21,204 nucleotides of DNA from Methanobacteriota archaeon (GCA_023436075.1 JAEZKS010000246.1:1-21204), one strand, 5' to 3'. Positions 7,482-14,789 are shown, counted from the first letter of the stretch. Program-made: numbers and translations. The notes: generated by a model not told the origin, from the letters alone.

Positions 7482-9186
7482 AGGCACGGCGCCCTCCCGC
7501 ATGGTCTTCAGATCGGATCTTTTCCATGGTTGCACTGCGGTTTCGGTAAAATTCTCCTACAGCCTTCCGGATCTGCTCCTCGTCGCAGATCATCTGTCGT
7601 GCCATCCAGCGGAGCACTGTGGTACGGTCGGCGATCTCTTCGATCATTCGGCGGTCGGTCCAGCCTCGTTCATCCCTTATTTTCCGTATCACGACGGAGT
7701 TCTCCGGGTTCATCGTCAGGACGTCTCCTGCTGCGTCCCATTCGAACACGGGATTGATCACTACGTTTCCTTCTTCGACGCCTGTCACCTCTCCTATCGA
7801 TCGGCATCGTCTGACCTTCACGTCGGCGCCGCCCGTGCTGACTGTGACCATGGAGAGGCTGATACACAGGGATATGCCCGCGGCTATGTGGGGGGATATC
7901 CTGAATGGCTCTTCAGTGATCCGGTTGAAAAAGCTGGCCGGAGAGTCGGCGTGGAAGGTCATGATCACCGTGTGGCCCGAGTTGATGCCGTGAATGGCTG
8001 CACGGGCGCCTTCCGGAGTGCGAACCTCTCCCACGATCACGTACTCGGGACGCTGCCGGAACGCGGCAACCAGCAGGTCGAACTCGGTGATGGGCGCCTC
8101 GCCGGCTTCCCGCACGACCAGCGGCGTCCAGTTGTGGCTGGAGAGGCGAACTTCCCGGGTGTCCTCGATGGTCACCACTTTGTTCTTCTCTGCTATGAAG
8201 CTGGAAACGGCGTTCAGCGCCGCCGTTTTTCCGGACGCGGTGCCGCCGATGAAGGCCATGCTGCACCTGTTCTCCATGGCCAGCCAGAGGAATGCCAGCG
8301 CTTCAGGGGTGAAGGTGCCATGCCGAAGCAACTCGGCCGCTCCCTTCGCGCGGTTGGCGAGCCGGATGGAAAAGGTCGTCCCGTTCGAGCTCACTTCCCG
8401 GTAAAGCGTGACGTTCAGCCTGGAGCCATCCGGCAGGGCGACGTCCTGGATCGGGTTCGCGGCGCTGATCGACTTGTCACCCTTCTGCACCATATACATC
8501 ACGAAATCGTCCAGCTCTTCTTCGCTGGCAAACCGCACGTTCGTGGGCACAGACTCGAAGCCCGGCAGGTAGACGTAGACAGGCATGAGGTAGCCGTTGC
8601 AGCTGATGTCCTCGACGTATGGATCGGCAAGCAGACCATGTATCTTCTTATATCCCCAGAAGTCCCGATCAAGGCAATAAGACATCTTTTCCTTGAGATC
8701 GCCCGCTATCCCGCGTTCCTGGCATAGCCGCTCGAATAACAGACGTATCCGCTCCCGGCCGCCGATCCTTCTCATCTCGGCCAGCGCCGATCGAGGTTTC
8801 TTATGCAGCTCAGCGACGATGCTCTCGTACTTTTTCTCTTCATTAGGCGAAAGTTGAGGCTCTACGAGCTCATACCTGTATTGACCCGCGTTATCGTCCC
8901 ATAGCACCTGCGCACTACACCAGCGATCGATCTGGTAGCTTTTGACCACTCTGGTACTGCCCGAATTTTCATCTTTTCCAGCGATTTCTAGTATGTTTAT
9001 GTCCTGCCCCGGCCGTTTCACAGCCGCAGTAATCACAGATAGTGTAGTCTCAGCCGGCGTTTCTTCGGCCGACAGGACGTTATCATTACGGGTACGGGAA
9101 TCACCGACAGTCGACAGCTTTAGGGACTTCTTTGCAGGCATCTCGTCATCGACTTTGAGTAACTTTTCCATCGTCAGGCTATTCAT
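7468..9186 (-). CDS. tadA: Type II/IV secretion system ATPase (VirB11/GspE/TadA family), 572 aa
   Basis: This is the hexameric motor ATPase that powers assembly of a type IV pilus-like filament at the cytoplasmic membrane. Residues 1-80 are a Ser/Thr-rich, poorly ordered N-terminus. The N-terminal domain spans about 85-300, with the family signature DPYVEDISCNG (188-198). The C-terminal motor has Walker A GGTASGKT (314-321), an Asp box TIEDTREVRL (339-348), Walker B EYVIVGEVR (381-389) and a His box GHTVIMTFHADS (404-415). All the catalytic motifs expected for the family are intact. The start ATG has GAGGT 5 nt upstream; a second in-frame ATG lies 15 nt downstream. It heads an eight-gene operon in which every gene overlaps the next. 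Archaellum motors (FlaI) are relatives, but no archaellum genes flank it. Confidence 0.95.
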   Translation of the reverse strand: MNSLTMEKLLKVDDEMPAKKSLKLSTVGDSRTRNDNVLSAEETPAETTLSVITAAVKRPGQDINILEIAGKDENSGSTRVVKSYQIDRWCSAQVLWDDNAGQYRYELVEPQLSPNEEKKYESIVAELHKKPRSALAEMRRIGGRERIRLLFERLCQERGIAGDLKEKMSYCLDRDFWGYKKIHGLLADPYVEDISCNGYLMPVYVYLPGFESVPTNVRFASEEELDDFVMYMVQKGDKSISAANPIQDVALPDGSRLNVTLYREVSSNGTTFSIRLANRAKGAAELLRHGTFTPEALAFLWLAMENRCSMAFIGGTASGKTAALNAVSSFIAEKNKVVTIEDTREVRLSSHNWTPLVVREAGEAPITEFDLLVAAFRQRPEYVIVGEVRTPEGARAAIHGINSGHTVIMTFHADSPASFFNRITEEPFRISPHIAAGISLCISLSMVTVSTGGADVKVRRCRSIGEVTGVEEGNVVINPVFEWDAAGDVLTMNPENSVVIRKIRDERGWTDRRMIEEIADRTTVLRWMARQMICDEEQIRKAVGEFYRNRSATMEKIRSEDHAGGRRAYGIS

Positions 9187-9232
9187 GGCTACCTCATATT
9201 TTCATCTTTTTGTAAATAAGTATGTACAATAT

Positions 9233-9240
9233 TATTTATA
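9233..9240. promoter_or_regulatory. Shared TATA box between the pilus operon and the divergent 9265 gene
   Basis: TATTTATA on plus reads TATAAATA on minus, so the same octamer can serve as TATA box in both directions. It lies 32 bp before the plus start at 9265, which implies a leaderless or near-leaderless message. It lies about 47 bp before the minus start at 9186, which implies a leader of about 20 nt carrying the GAGGT site. A second minus-strand candidate (CTTATTTAC, 9212-9220) exists. Confidence 0.45.
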
Positions 9241-9264
9241 GTTTACTGAAAAATAACTAAGTAA

Positions 9265-9801
9265 ATGCATATGCTTGAAGATGTGTGCTGGCATAGCACT
9301 GATAGAGTAACGAATTGCCGGGATCTGGGTGGTATGACGACCATCCGGGAAGACACAGGCGAAACGAAATGCCCGACGGAAGTGGAAATGATCGTCGATA
9401 CATGCCGCCATCTCTATGCAGATGCCGTGGTACTCGAAACGGTCGATCATGCGACCGCTGTCGCTGTGAACATTTACGACGGCACTTATGCGGCGGAAGT
9501 CTGTGATCCCGATGCTCATGTACCCTCTGTTGTCCGGGGCCTTCAGGTCCGGCTGTATTCCGGGTCCTCCCGCGAGAAATCTACCGCATACCTGCCTATG
9601 GATGTCGTACGCTCTGCAACGGGCCGGTGGGAACGCCAGATTGGTTTAGTTTTCGGCAAGCGATATGCAGCAATGCTGGTCGCTGATTCGTTCGGTGGAA
9701 TGGCACCCGGAGAGGTGACGCCTGATGATCTCGAAAGAGTGAGATTGTGTCTGTCTTCGGCCATCGCCAGGTGCCTGCTATTGGAGAAAGTAGATAAATG
9801 A
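9265..9801 (+). CDS. Soluble protein of unknown function, 178 aa, divergent from the pilus operon
   Basis: Not recognised with confidence. The protein is soluble, without signal or membrane segments. The middle (about residues 40-110) has alternating beta strands (DAVVLETVDHATAVAVNIYDG, GLQVRLYSG). The C-terminal part RQIGLVFGKRYAAMLVADSFGGMAPGEVTPDDLERVRLCLSSAIARCLL looks like the last strands and helix of a GAF-like sensory domain, which is only a suggestion. No HTH is visible. The start at 9265 fits a leaderless transcript from the TATA box at 9233-9240; ATGs at 9271 and 9334 are alternatives. Sharing a promoter region with the pilus operon hints at a regulatory or accessory role for it. 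Codon use is similar to its neighbours. Confidence 0.78.
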   Translation: MHMLEDVCWHSTDRVTNCRDLGGMTTIREDTGETKCPTEVEMIVDTCRHLYADAVVLETVDHATAVAVNIYDGTYAAEVCDPDAHVPSVVRGLQVRLYSGSSREKSTAYLPMDVVRSATGRWERQIGLVFGKRYAAMLVADSFGGMAPGEVTPDDLERVRLCLSSAIARCLLLEKVDK

Positions 9802-9831
9802 ACGAGATATAGAGAGAACAGTAGCGCTGGC

Positions 9832-9847
9832 ATCGGCCTACGCCGAT
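9832..9847 (+). terminator. Small hairpin downstream of the 9265 gene
   Basis: ATCGGC-CTAC-GCCGAT forms a perfect 6-bp stem with a 4-nt loop 30 bp after the stop codon. No T-run follows, so it may be a weak terminator or processing signal only. Confidence 0.25.
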
Positions 9848-9866
9848 CATGACGCAATTCCGGCGC

Positions 9867-9930
9867 CGCACGGAGGGCGACGGGCGGATCCCCTCGGCCC
9901 CTGCCCCCGTGCGAACCGTTATGCGGTTCG
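9867..9930 (+). other. GC-rich structured leader candidate upstream of mptA
   Basis: CGCACGG (9867-9873) is complementary to CCGTGCG (9907-9913), enclosing a G-rich then C-rich arm that can pair internally. Directly overlapping is a second perfect hairpin, CGAACCG (9912-9918) with CGGTTCG (9924-9930) around a TTATG loop. The two stems share bases 9912-9913, so full pairing of one shortens the other. This could be a transcribed structured leader or attenuator for mptA, or a terminator of the upstream unit. No known riboswitch class is recognised. Confidence 0.35.
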
Positions 9931-10000
9931 TCCGCGGGCGGCTATGATAAAACTTATCTTGCCTCAAAACCTTATACTCTCAACTCCAGAGGTGAAGCGC

Positions 10001-10942
10001 GTGTTATTACCGGATGTACAGGCCAGTAACCCGGCCGTCATGATCGGCCTGACCAGGGTGGGCGTCACGGATGTCAAGAAGATGGTGGAGATCACGCGAC
10101 AGGACAAGCGTCCCATCGTACTCATCCCGACTTTTGACATCTTCGTCGATCTTCCCTCGACCCGCAAGGGCGCTAACCTCTCGCGGAACCTGGAAGCCGT
10201 CGACCGCACGCTAGAGGACGCGCTGAACCGTCCCGTATATGCCATAGAAGATTTATGCGTCGACGTGTCGCGGCGTCTGCTGGAAACGCACGAGTACGCA
10301 ACCAATGCCGAAGTACGCATGCGGGGAGAGTACATGATGAAGAAGCGGTCGCCAAAGACCAACCTCGAGTGTCAGGAGGTCTACGACATCTACGCGGACG
10401 CCGTCGTGACCCGGTCCGGCGAAGTCCGGAGAACCATCGGGGCCGAGGTGATCGCCATGACCGCCTGCCCGTGCGCCCAGGAAATCTCGAAGGAGACAGC
10501 TGACAAGAAGCTCAAGAAGCTCGGGGTCAGCGACGACATCATCGCGCAGTTCCTGGAAGAGATGCCCATGTGCACCCACAACCAGCGCGGCATAGGTACC
10601 ATAAAGATAAAGTCAGGTGAAGACGCCAGGATTCCGATTGAGTCCATCATCGATATCATCGAGAACTCCATGAGCTCCCAGATGTACGAGCTGCTCAAGC
10701 GCGAGGACGAGCGCTACGTCGTGGAATCGGCACACAAGAACCCCAAGTTCGTGGAGGACTGCGTGCGCTCTATGGCCAAGAACCTGGTTCAGCGGTTCCC
10801 AAACCTGCCCGACGAGGCATTCGTCACCATCGAGCAGGTAAACGAGGAGAGCATCCACCGCCACAACGCCTACGCCGAGCGCATGGCTACCTTCGGCGAT
10901 CTTAAGAAGGAAGTCAACAACAACGGTCACATTGCGGTTTGA
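10001..10942 (+). CDS. mptA: GTP cyclohydrolase MptA (archaeal type IV), methanopterin synthesis, 313 aa
   Basis: It catalyses the first step of tetrahydromethanopterin synthesis: GTP to 7,8-dihydroneopterin 2',3'-cyclic phosphate, an Fe(II)-dependent reaction in the cytosol. The opening LLPDVQASNPAVMIGLTRVG, the HEYATNAEVR segment (about residues 97-106), ACPCAQE (155-161) and CTHNQRGIG (191-199) are hallmarks of the MptA/FolE2 group, including Cys, His and Glu metal ligands. The usual length is about 310-320 aa. I choose the GTG at 10001 because GAGGTGA lies 5 nt upstream and homologous proteins begin only a few residues before DVQ. An ATG at 9944 would add 19 residues with no homologous role. 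The gene is monocistronic here and converges with a CPBP-family gene 17 bp downstream. Confidence 0.95.
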   Translation: MLLPDVQASNPAVMIGLTRVGVTDVKKMVEITRQDKRPIVLIPTFDIFVDLPSTRKGANLSRNLEAVDRTLEDALNRPVYAIEDLCVDVSRRLLETHEYATNAEVRMRGEYMMKKRSPKTNLECQEVYDIYADAVVTRSGEVRRTIGAEVIAMTACPCAQEISKETADKKLKKLGVSDDIIAQFLEEMPMCTHNQRGIGTIKIKSGEDARIPIESIIDIIENSMSSQMYELLKREDERYVVESAHKNPKFVEDCVRSMAKNLVQRFPNLPDEAFVTIEQVNEESIHRHNAYAERMATFGDLKKEVNNNGHIAV

Positions 10943-10959
10943 GACTGCAGGCCTCGAAG

Positions 10960-11835
10960 CTACTTTTCTTTGCCGCCATCCCGAGTTATGGATGGTGCTG
11001 TCTTTGCCGTGCCGGCCTTTCCAAACCTGAACTGCGCCAGCGTCTTCCCGCCCCAGAGAATCGCCACTGCCATCGCCGTCAGTGCCACGACCCCGTACCC
11101 GACGGCCCCGCCGGCGAGCTCATAGCCTGGGCGACCCCCGGGGAACGCGTTCCTGCCGGTATTGGCGATGCTATGGAAGAGGATGACCCCGAAAATGCTC
11201 TGCCCGGTGTTGTTGTAGAGCCAGACGTACAGGACCCGGAAGCCCACGGTGCCGAGGAAACCCCACGCCATCAGCGCCGGAGCCTGGCCCAGTTCGATCA
11301 TCGACGGGAAGTGCCACAGCGCCCATAGCGACCCTACAATCAGGCTGGCCTTGAGCGCGCCCCATCGCTCCTGCATCGGATCGATGACATAGCCCATGTA
11401 GCCCAGCTCTTCCGCCGCGCCACCGATAAAGAAGAAAATGAACGTAGGGATAACCAGCAAGGATATTTGCCAGACACCAGGGAGCTCTATGCCGACCAGG
11501 CGCATGGCCAGGGAGGTCAGCACGTACAGGACAGGCATCAGGAAGATGATGGGCACGTACCAGATCTTTTGTCGGATTCGCCTGTAGTCAAAGGTTCGTT
11601 TCAGCAGCCTGCTTACTCCGTTCATTTTCTCTTCGCTGTAGACCAGGGCGCATGCTGCGATAGTAGGGACAAAAACTGCACCCACATCGGTGATGGGCAG
11701 GTTGTCCGGCAGCCCTCCGACCTTGAGCGTTAAGCTGAGAATCCAGAACGGCAGGCTCAGTAAGTAGAGCAATATAAAAAACTTGAGAGGTGATCTTCGT
11801 GGCCTGTCAGGAGACTTGTTCGGGGCTGTTTCCAT
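10960..11835 (-). CDS. CPBP (CAAX-protease/Abi) family intramembrane protein, 291 aa
   Basis: This is a polytopic membrane protein with about seven to eight hydrophobic segments. The CPBP core motifs can be traced: a Glu pair in GGAAEELGYMGY (E142, E143), WALWHFPS with His175, and FHSIANT with His221 and Asn225. In the family these residues form the metal site of a glutamic intramembrane endopeptidase that cleaves prenylated or other membrane substrates. Here the normally conserved Arg of EExxxR is Met147, so activity may be altered. The N-terminus is Pro/Arg-rich and cytosolic; the C-terminus is a Lys/Gly-rich tail. It lies 71 bp downstream of ribB on the same strand, probably with its own promoter (an AT-rich TTTTTATC string in the gap). 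Substrate and physiological role are unknown. Confidence 0.9.
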   Translation of the reverse strand: METAPNKSPDRPRRSPLKFFILLYLLSLPFWILSLTLKVGGLPDNLPITDVGAVFVPTIAACALVYSEEKMNGVSRLLKRTFDYRRIRQKIWYVPIIFLMPVLYVLTSLAMRLVGIELPGVWQISLLVIPTFIFFFIGGAAEELGYMGYVIDPMQERWGALKASLIVGSLWALWHFPSMIELGQAPALMAWGFLGTVGFRVLYVWLYNNTGQSIFGVILFHSIANTGRNAFPGGRPGYELAGGAVGYGVVALTAMAVAILWGGKTLAQFRFGKAGTAKTAPSITRDGGKEK

Positions 11836-11906
11836 GATGATCAGCAGTATTCAGCTGCGCTCGATCGGCTTTTCTTCAAGTTCGCAGGGGCTGATAAAAA
11901 TTAACA

Positions 11907-12617
11907 TCAACTCTTCATCGAGTCGAACAGCGCCTGAACCTCTTTGCCCTCGACGAATGCCAGGCCGTTCTTTCTCGCATACTGCATGGCGTCCTCCTTG
12001 GTCAGCGCTTTGCCGGTTTCTCCGTCCAGCATCTCACACATGACCATGGCCGGCGTGACCTTCGCAGCCCGGGCGAGCACGATGGACAGCTCCGTCTGGC
12101 CGCGACGATCTTTGAGTAGTCCCGGCGCGCAGCGCAGCAGGGGCACGTGGCCCGGCGACCTGAATTGGGAGCCGAAGGGCACCTTGTTCCCGTTGAGCGC
12201 ACTGTCCGTGATCGATGCCAGCTCTTTGATAGTGAGCGAGCGATCTACGTCGGTGATGCCCGTATAGACCTTACGGTGGTTCACCCAGAGTGAGAAGGAT
12301 GATTTGGTATCGTATGGGATGTCGCCGATCTTTTCATAAATTGACTCAATCGCCCCGAAGCCATTGCCACAGTTGCCTGCATACTTCAGGACATCCGTAA
12401 TGTACGGGATGCCCAGCTTATCGCAGGCGACGGGGTCGATGGCCACGCACATGAGGCCGCCCGCATCCCTGCGGAGCTGGTAGACGAGCTTCGGCGTGAC
12501 GAACTCTGCGGCGAACACGAGGTCGGTCTCCCGCTCCCGGTTGTCGAAGTCATACAGACAGATCACTTTGCCTTCGTGCAGTGCTTTTACTGCATCGTTT
12601 ATTGCATCATTTTTCAT
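11907..12617 (-). CDS. ribB: 3,4-dihydroxy-2-butanone 4-phosphate synthase RibB, 236 aa
   Basis: It converts ribulose 5-phosphate to 3,4-dihydroxy-2-butanone 4-phosphate plus formate, supplying the four-carbon unit of riboflavin; Mg2+-dependent and cytosolic. The N-terminal acidic loop DFDNRERETDLVFAAEF (about residues 23-39) carries the substrate- and metal-binding Glu/Asp residues. DAGGLMCVAI, FRSPGHVPLLRC (about 150) and RRGQTELSIVLA are also typical. The length is usual for the archaeal stand-alone enzyme (about 220-230 aa), and no GTP cyclohydrolase II domain is fused. The ATG overlaps the TGA of ribK (ATGA), so both are translated from one message controlled by the ribK promoter and palindrome. 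The two adjacent steps bracket the riboflavin/FMN pathway, which also feeds coenzyme F420 precursors. Confidence 0.96.
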   Translation of the reverse strand: MKNDAINDAVKALHEGKVICLYDFDNRERETDLVFAAEFVTPKLVYQLRRDAGGLMCVAIDPVACDKLGIPYITDVLKYAGNCGNGFGAIESIYEKIGDIPYDTKSSFSLWVNHRKVYTGITDVDRSLTIKELASITDSALNGNKVPFGSQFRSPGHVPLLRCAPGLLKDRRGQTELSIVLARAAKVTPAMVMCEMLDGETGKALTKEDAMQYARKNGLAFVEGKEVQALFDSMKS

Positions 12618-13246
12618 TCCAGCAACACCTCGACTTCGTCCCCGTCACCCACGCCCAGCGCCTTGCGCAGGTTGACGGGTGCGATGATCTCGACGAGCGT
12701 CGGGGAGTAGCTCGTCCGGTCAGGGCGCACGATGGCGCAGTGGATGCCCCTGATATTGATCTTGTAGCACTTGCAGCCTCCGAAGGTGCGATTCTCATCC
12801 TTGAACCCGTCGATCTTAATCGCGTCCTGCTCTGGCGGGACGAAGGGCTCGTTGAGCTTGAGGTTCAGCGTGCCGGGGAACGGGTCGAATCCGAGCTTCT
12901 GGTTGAACTGCCGGCGGTAGCCGTCAAGGGAGATATAATACTGGCCTTCGCCGAGTCCGGTCGTGACCCGGCCGCGGATGACAATGCCGTGCGGCTCTTC
13001 GAAGACCTTCACGTAGTCCAGATATTCCTGCCGAAGACGCAGTATGCCCTTTTCGGTAATCCTGACCTTCTGGCCCTCGCTGGTGACGACTCTAGCGATG
13101 TAGCCATCGTCCTCCAGGGACGACAGCTTCCTGGCTGCCGTCTGCGGGCTTGTGCCCAGCGTCGACGCGAAGATCGATGAGGACAGGCTGACCTGCTCCC
13201 GATTTGCGCCCATCAGCGCCAGCCGTTTCAACGTTTCGACTTCCAT
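12614..13246 (-). CDS. ribK: CTP-dependent riboflavin kinase with N-terminal winged HTH (RbkR-type), 210 aa
   Basis: Two domains are visible. Residues 1-75 form a winged helix-turn-helix (SSIFASTLGTSPQTAARKL then LEDDGYIARVV and a RITEKG wing). Residues 85-210 are the archaeal riboflavin kinase barrel, with GRVTTGLGEGQYYISL (92-107), FNQKLGFDPFPGTLNLKL (114-131) and the C-terminal LVEIIAPVNLRKALGVGDGDEVEV. The kinase uses CTP rather than ATP to phosphorylate riboflavin to FMN. In several archaea the HTH-kinase fusion (RbkR) also represses riboflavin genes. Here it is the first gene of an operon with ribB (4-nt overlap), and a perfect 9+2+9 palindrome sits between its TATA box and start codon. 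Autoregulation by the protein itself is a strong inference. Kinase motifs look intact. Confidence 0.95.
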   Translation of the reverse strand: MEVETLKRLALMGANREQVSLSSSIFASTLGTSPQTAARKLSSLEDDGYIARVVTSEGQKVRITEKGILRLRQEYLDYVKVFEEPHGIVIRGRVTTGLGEGQYYISLDGYRRQFNQKLGFDPFPGTLNLKLNEPFVPPEQDAIKIDGFKDENRTFGGCKCYKINIRGIHCAIVRPDRTSYSPTLVEIIAPVNLRKALGVGDGDEVEVLLE

Positions 13247-13268
13247 ACTGGTTCCCCATTTTTAAGAT

Positions 13269-13288
13269 GCATATCATGTATGATATGC
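13269..13288. promoter_or_regulatory. Palindromic operator upstream of ribK-ribB
   Basis: GCATATCAT, a GT centre, then ATGATATGC: a perfect 9-bp inverted repeat. It lies immediately downstream of the TATA box, across the expected transcription start, 22 bp before the ribK ATG. This position suits a repressor site. The likely ligand is the HTH domain of the RibK encoded directly downstream; that assignment is inference. Confidence 0.7.
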
Positions 13289-13290
13289 CG

Positions 13291-13298
13291 ATATATAA
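13291..13298 (-). promoter_or_regulatory. TATA box of the ribK-ribB operon
   Basis: On the minus strand the sequence reads ATTATATAT about 45 bp before the ribK start. Transcription start about 25 bp downstream would fall inside the palindrome at 13269-13288. The following stretch 13299-13408, up to the end of comB, shows nothing I can identify. Confidence 0.6.
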
Positions 13299-13408
13299 TG
13301 TTTCTGCCGTAGTGGCGCTTTTGTGTCAGTCGCTTGTCATAGAATGAAAATCGCTGTTGCGAGCTGGCGCCTCGCGCGTGGACGGGAGACTGGCCTCTGG
13401 ACATCGCG

Positions 13409-14095
13409 TTAACGGACCAGCTTTATCTCGCCATCGCTGTACACAGGCAACACCGGATAGCGATTAATAGCCGTACAGGCCAGCTCCACATCTGCTCCGT
13501 AGCCGTAAGCAGCGAGCTTCTCCCCCGACCGGGATCGCCGGATTCCCTCCAGCCAGCGCTGGCCTTCTTTGCTCAAAAATGCCTCTGCCGCCGCCACATC
13601 CGGGCCAGAGCAGGCGGCCACTTTTTCCGTCACTCGCTCGATGAACCGTGCAGCGCACAGGTCTTCGTCCGACTTCTTCGGAGACCCCGACGCCAGCAGG
13701 TAAGCATGGGACTTACCGGAGATCGTCGCCGCCACCACGCCTGCGTTGAGAGTGCTGGCGACGATCCCGTCTTCGACCATGACCTGCGTGCCGTTGGTCG
13801 TCGCCATCACGATCGTCTTTCCTTCCAGCGGCAGTTGCACCATGTCCGTTGGAGAATTGCCATAATCGAAGCCGTCTACCTTTACGCCGTTCCGCTCGCC
13901 TATGGTGATGGCTCCGAGACTCCGGCCCAACGCGAGCGCGTCATCGTAGTCACGTACTGGAATAACCCGGGCGGCTCCGCGGGAAAGGGCGACGATGATG
14001 GTTGACGTCGCCCGGAGCACATCGATGATAACCGGCACGCCTTCCGGGTTTTCGAGGTACTCGTCCCTGCCTTCCGGGCCGACATAATATCTCAT
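13409..14095 (-). CDS. comB: 2-phosphosulfolactate phosphatase ComB, 228 aa
   Basis: It hydrolyses (R)-2-phospho-3-sulfolactate to 3-sulfolactate, the second step of the phosphoenolpyruvate route to coenzyme M. It is a Mg2+-dependent cytosolic enzyme with its own fold. The conserved DVLRATSTI (25-33), ITIGERNG, FDYGNSPTDM and the central TTNGTQ segment match the ComB family, and the length is usual (230-240 aa). It is the second gene of a pair: the upstream gene ends 7 bp before its ATG, so they are probably co-transcribed from the promoter at about 14781. Other coenzyme M genes (comA, comC, comDE) are not in the window. A free coenzyme M pathway supports a methanogen host, although ComB homologues also occur outside methanogens. 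Confidence 0.95.
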   Translation of the reverse strand: MRYYVGPEGRDEYLENPEGVPVIIDVLRATSTIIVALSRGAARVIPVRDYDDALALGRSLGAITIGERNGVKVDGFDYGNSPTDMVQLPLEGKTIVMATTNGTQVMVEDGIVASTLNAGVVAATISGKSHAYLLASGSPKKSDEDLCAARFIERVTEKVAACSGPDVAAAEAFLSKEGQRWLEGIRRSRSGEKLAAYGYGADVELACTAINRYPVLPVYSDGEIKLVR

Positions 14096-14102
14096 AAAAG
14101 TG

Positions 14103-14747
14103 CTATTCGGGCTTCAGCAGCCGTACCCACTTAAGCCGCTCGCCGCCTTTGACATTTTTGCCACTCAGGTAGATGCGCCCGTACAGCCGGTGCAGCAGCG
14201 CCGCATCCCCGAAGTCGCTGCGGGCGGTCTGAAGCTTGTTATCGAACGCTTCGAGCTTTTTCGAGCCCAGGACCCTGTCAGTCCACTTCTCGACGTAGTC
14301 GGGCTTGTAGTCGTTGCTGTCCAGCTTTCGCAGGACTGCCCGGTAGTCATTACGCATCTTGGGCGTGAGGTCAGTGGATGCCAGAAGCTGTTCGATCTTC
14401 TTACGCAGGCTGGCCGCCGCTTTCTCTGTCGTGGTGTCGATCTTGCCTACAGCCTTGAAGAATTCGCCGTCCTCGTAGACCTTCTCCTCGGTCAGGACCT
14501 TCTCGATCGCCTTGCTCAGCTCTTTGGACGGGACGATGCCTTTGACCGCAAGGGTAGTCAGAAGCTTCTCATAGTAGTGATTGGAGAAGTCGATGATGGT
14601 GACGTCGTCGTCATCTGCGTCGTCCGCAGACAGCTTCACCTTTTCGCCGTCTATGATGAGGTTGATGCGACCCTCTTTCCGGGCGGCATCCATGATCTGG
14701 GTTTCCTGCCGCTTGTTGAGCCTGATCTCCGTGATGTCGAGCGCCAT
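14103..14747 (-). CDS. Archaeal protein of unknown function upstream of comB, 214 aa
   Basis: Family not recognised. It is soluble, charged and mostly helical. The first 50 residues have a strand-helix pattern (ALDITEIRLNKRQETQIMDA, INLIIDGEKVKLSADDADDDD) ending in an acidic run, and the rest is Lys/Glu-rich helix (KLLTTLAVKGIVPSKELSKAIEKVL, KAAASLRKKIEQLL, LHRLYGRIYL). There are no Cys residues, no signal and no membrane span. The start has no Shine-Dalgarno site; with the TATA box at 14781-14789 the leader would be about 10 nt or less. It is followed 7 bp later by comB, so the two are co-transcribed. That could mean a link to coenzyme M synthesis or mere operon sharing. Nothing in the sequence suggests an enzyme class. 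Confidence 0.85.
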   Translation of the reverse strand: MALDITEIRLNKRQETQIMDAARKEGRINLIIDGEKVKLSADDADDDDVTIIDFSNHYYEKLLTTLAVKGIVPSKELSKAIEKVLTEEKVYEDGEFFKAVGKIDTTTEKAAASLRKKIEQLLASTDLTPKMRNDYRAVLRKLDSNDYKPDYVEKWTDRVLGSKKLEAFDNKLQTARSDFGDAALLHRLYGRIYLSGKNVKGGERLKWVRLLKPE

Positions 14748-14780
14748 GTTATCTTGATCTAAGCATTTTAAGCTCTATGT

Positions 14781-14789
14781 AATATAAAT
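14781..14789 (-). promoter_or_regulatory. TATA box of the unknown gene-comB operon
   Basis: The minus strand reads ATTTATATT 35-42 bp before the ATG at 14747. With the usual 25-bp spacing this leaves a leader of about 10 nt, matching the lack of a Shine-Dalgarno site. Confidence 0.55.

Noticed and set aside
7501..8727. Long plus-strand frame opposite the ATPase gene
   Set aside because: His/Arg/Gly-rich antisense shadow of a well-supported ATPase with all motifs.
9944..10000. ATG at 9944 as start of mptA
   Set aside because: No ribosome-binding site and an unsupported 19-residue extension; GTG at 10001 has GAGGTGA at ideal spacing and fits family length.
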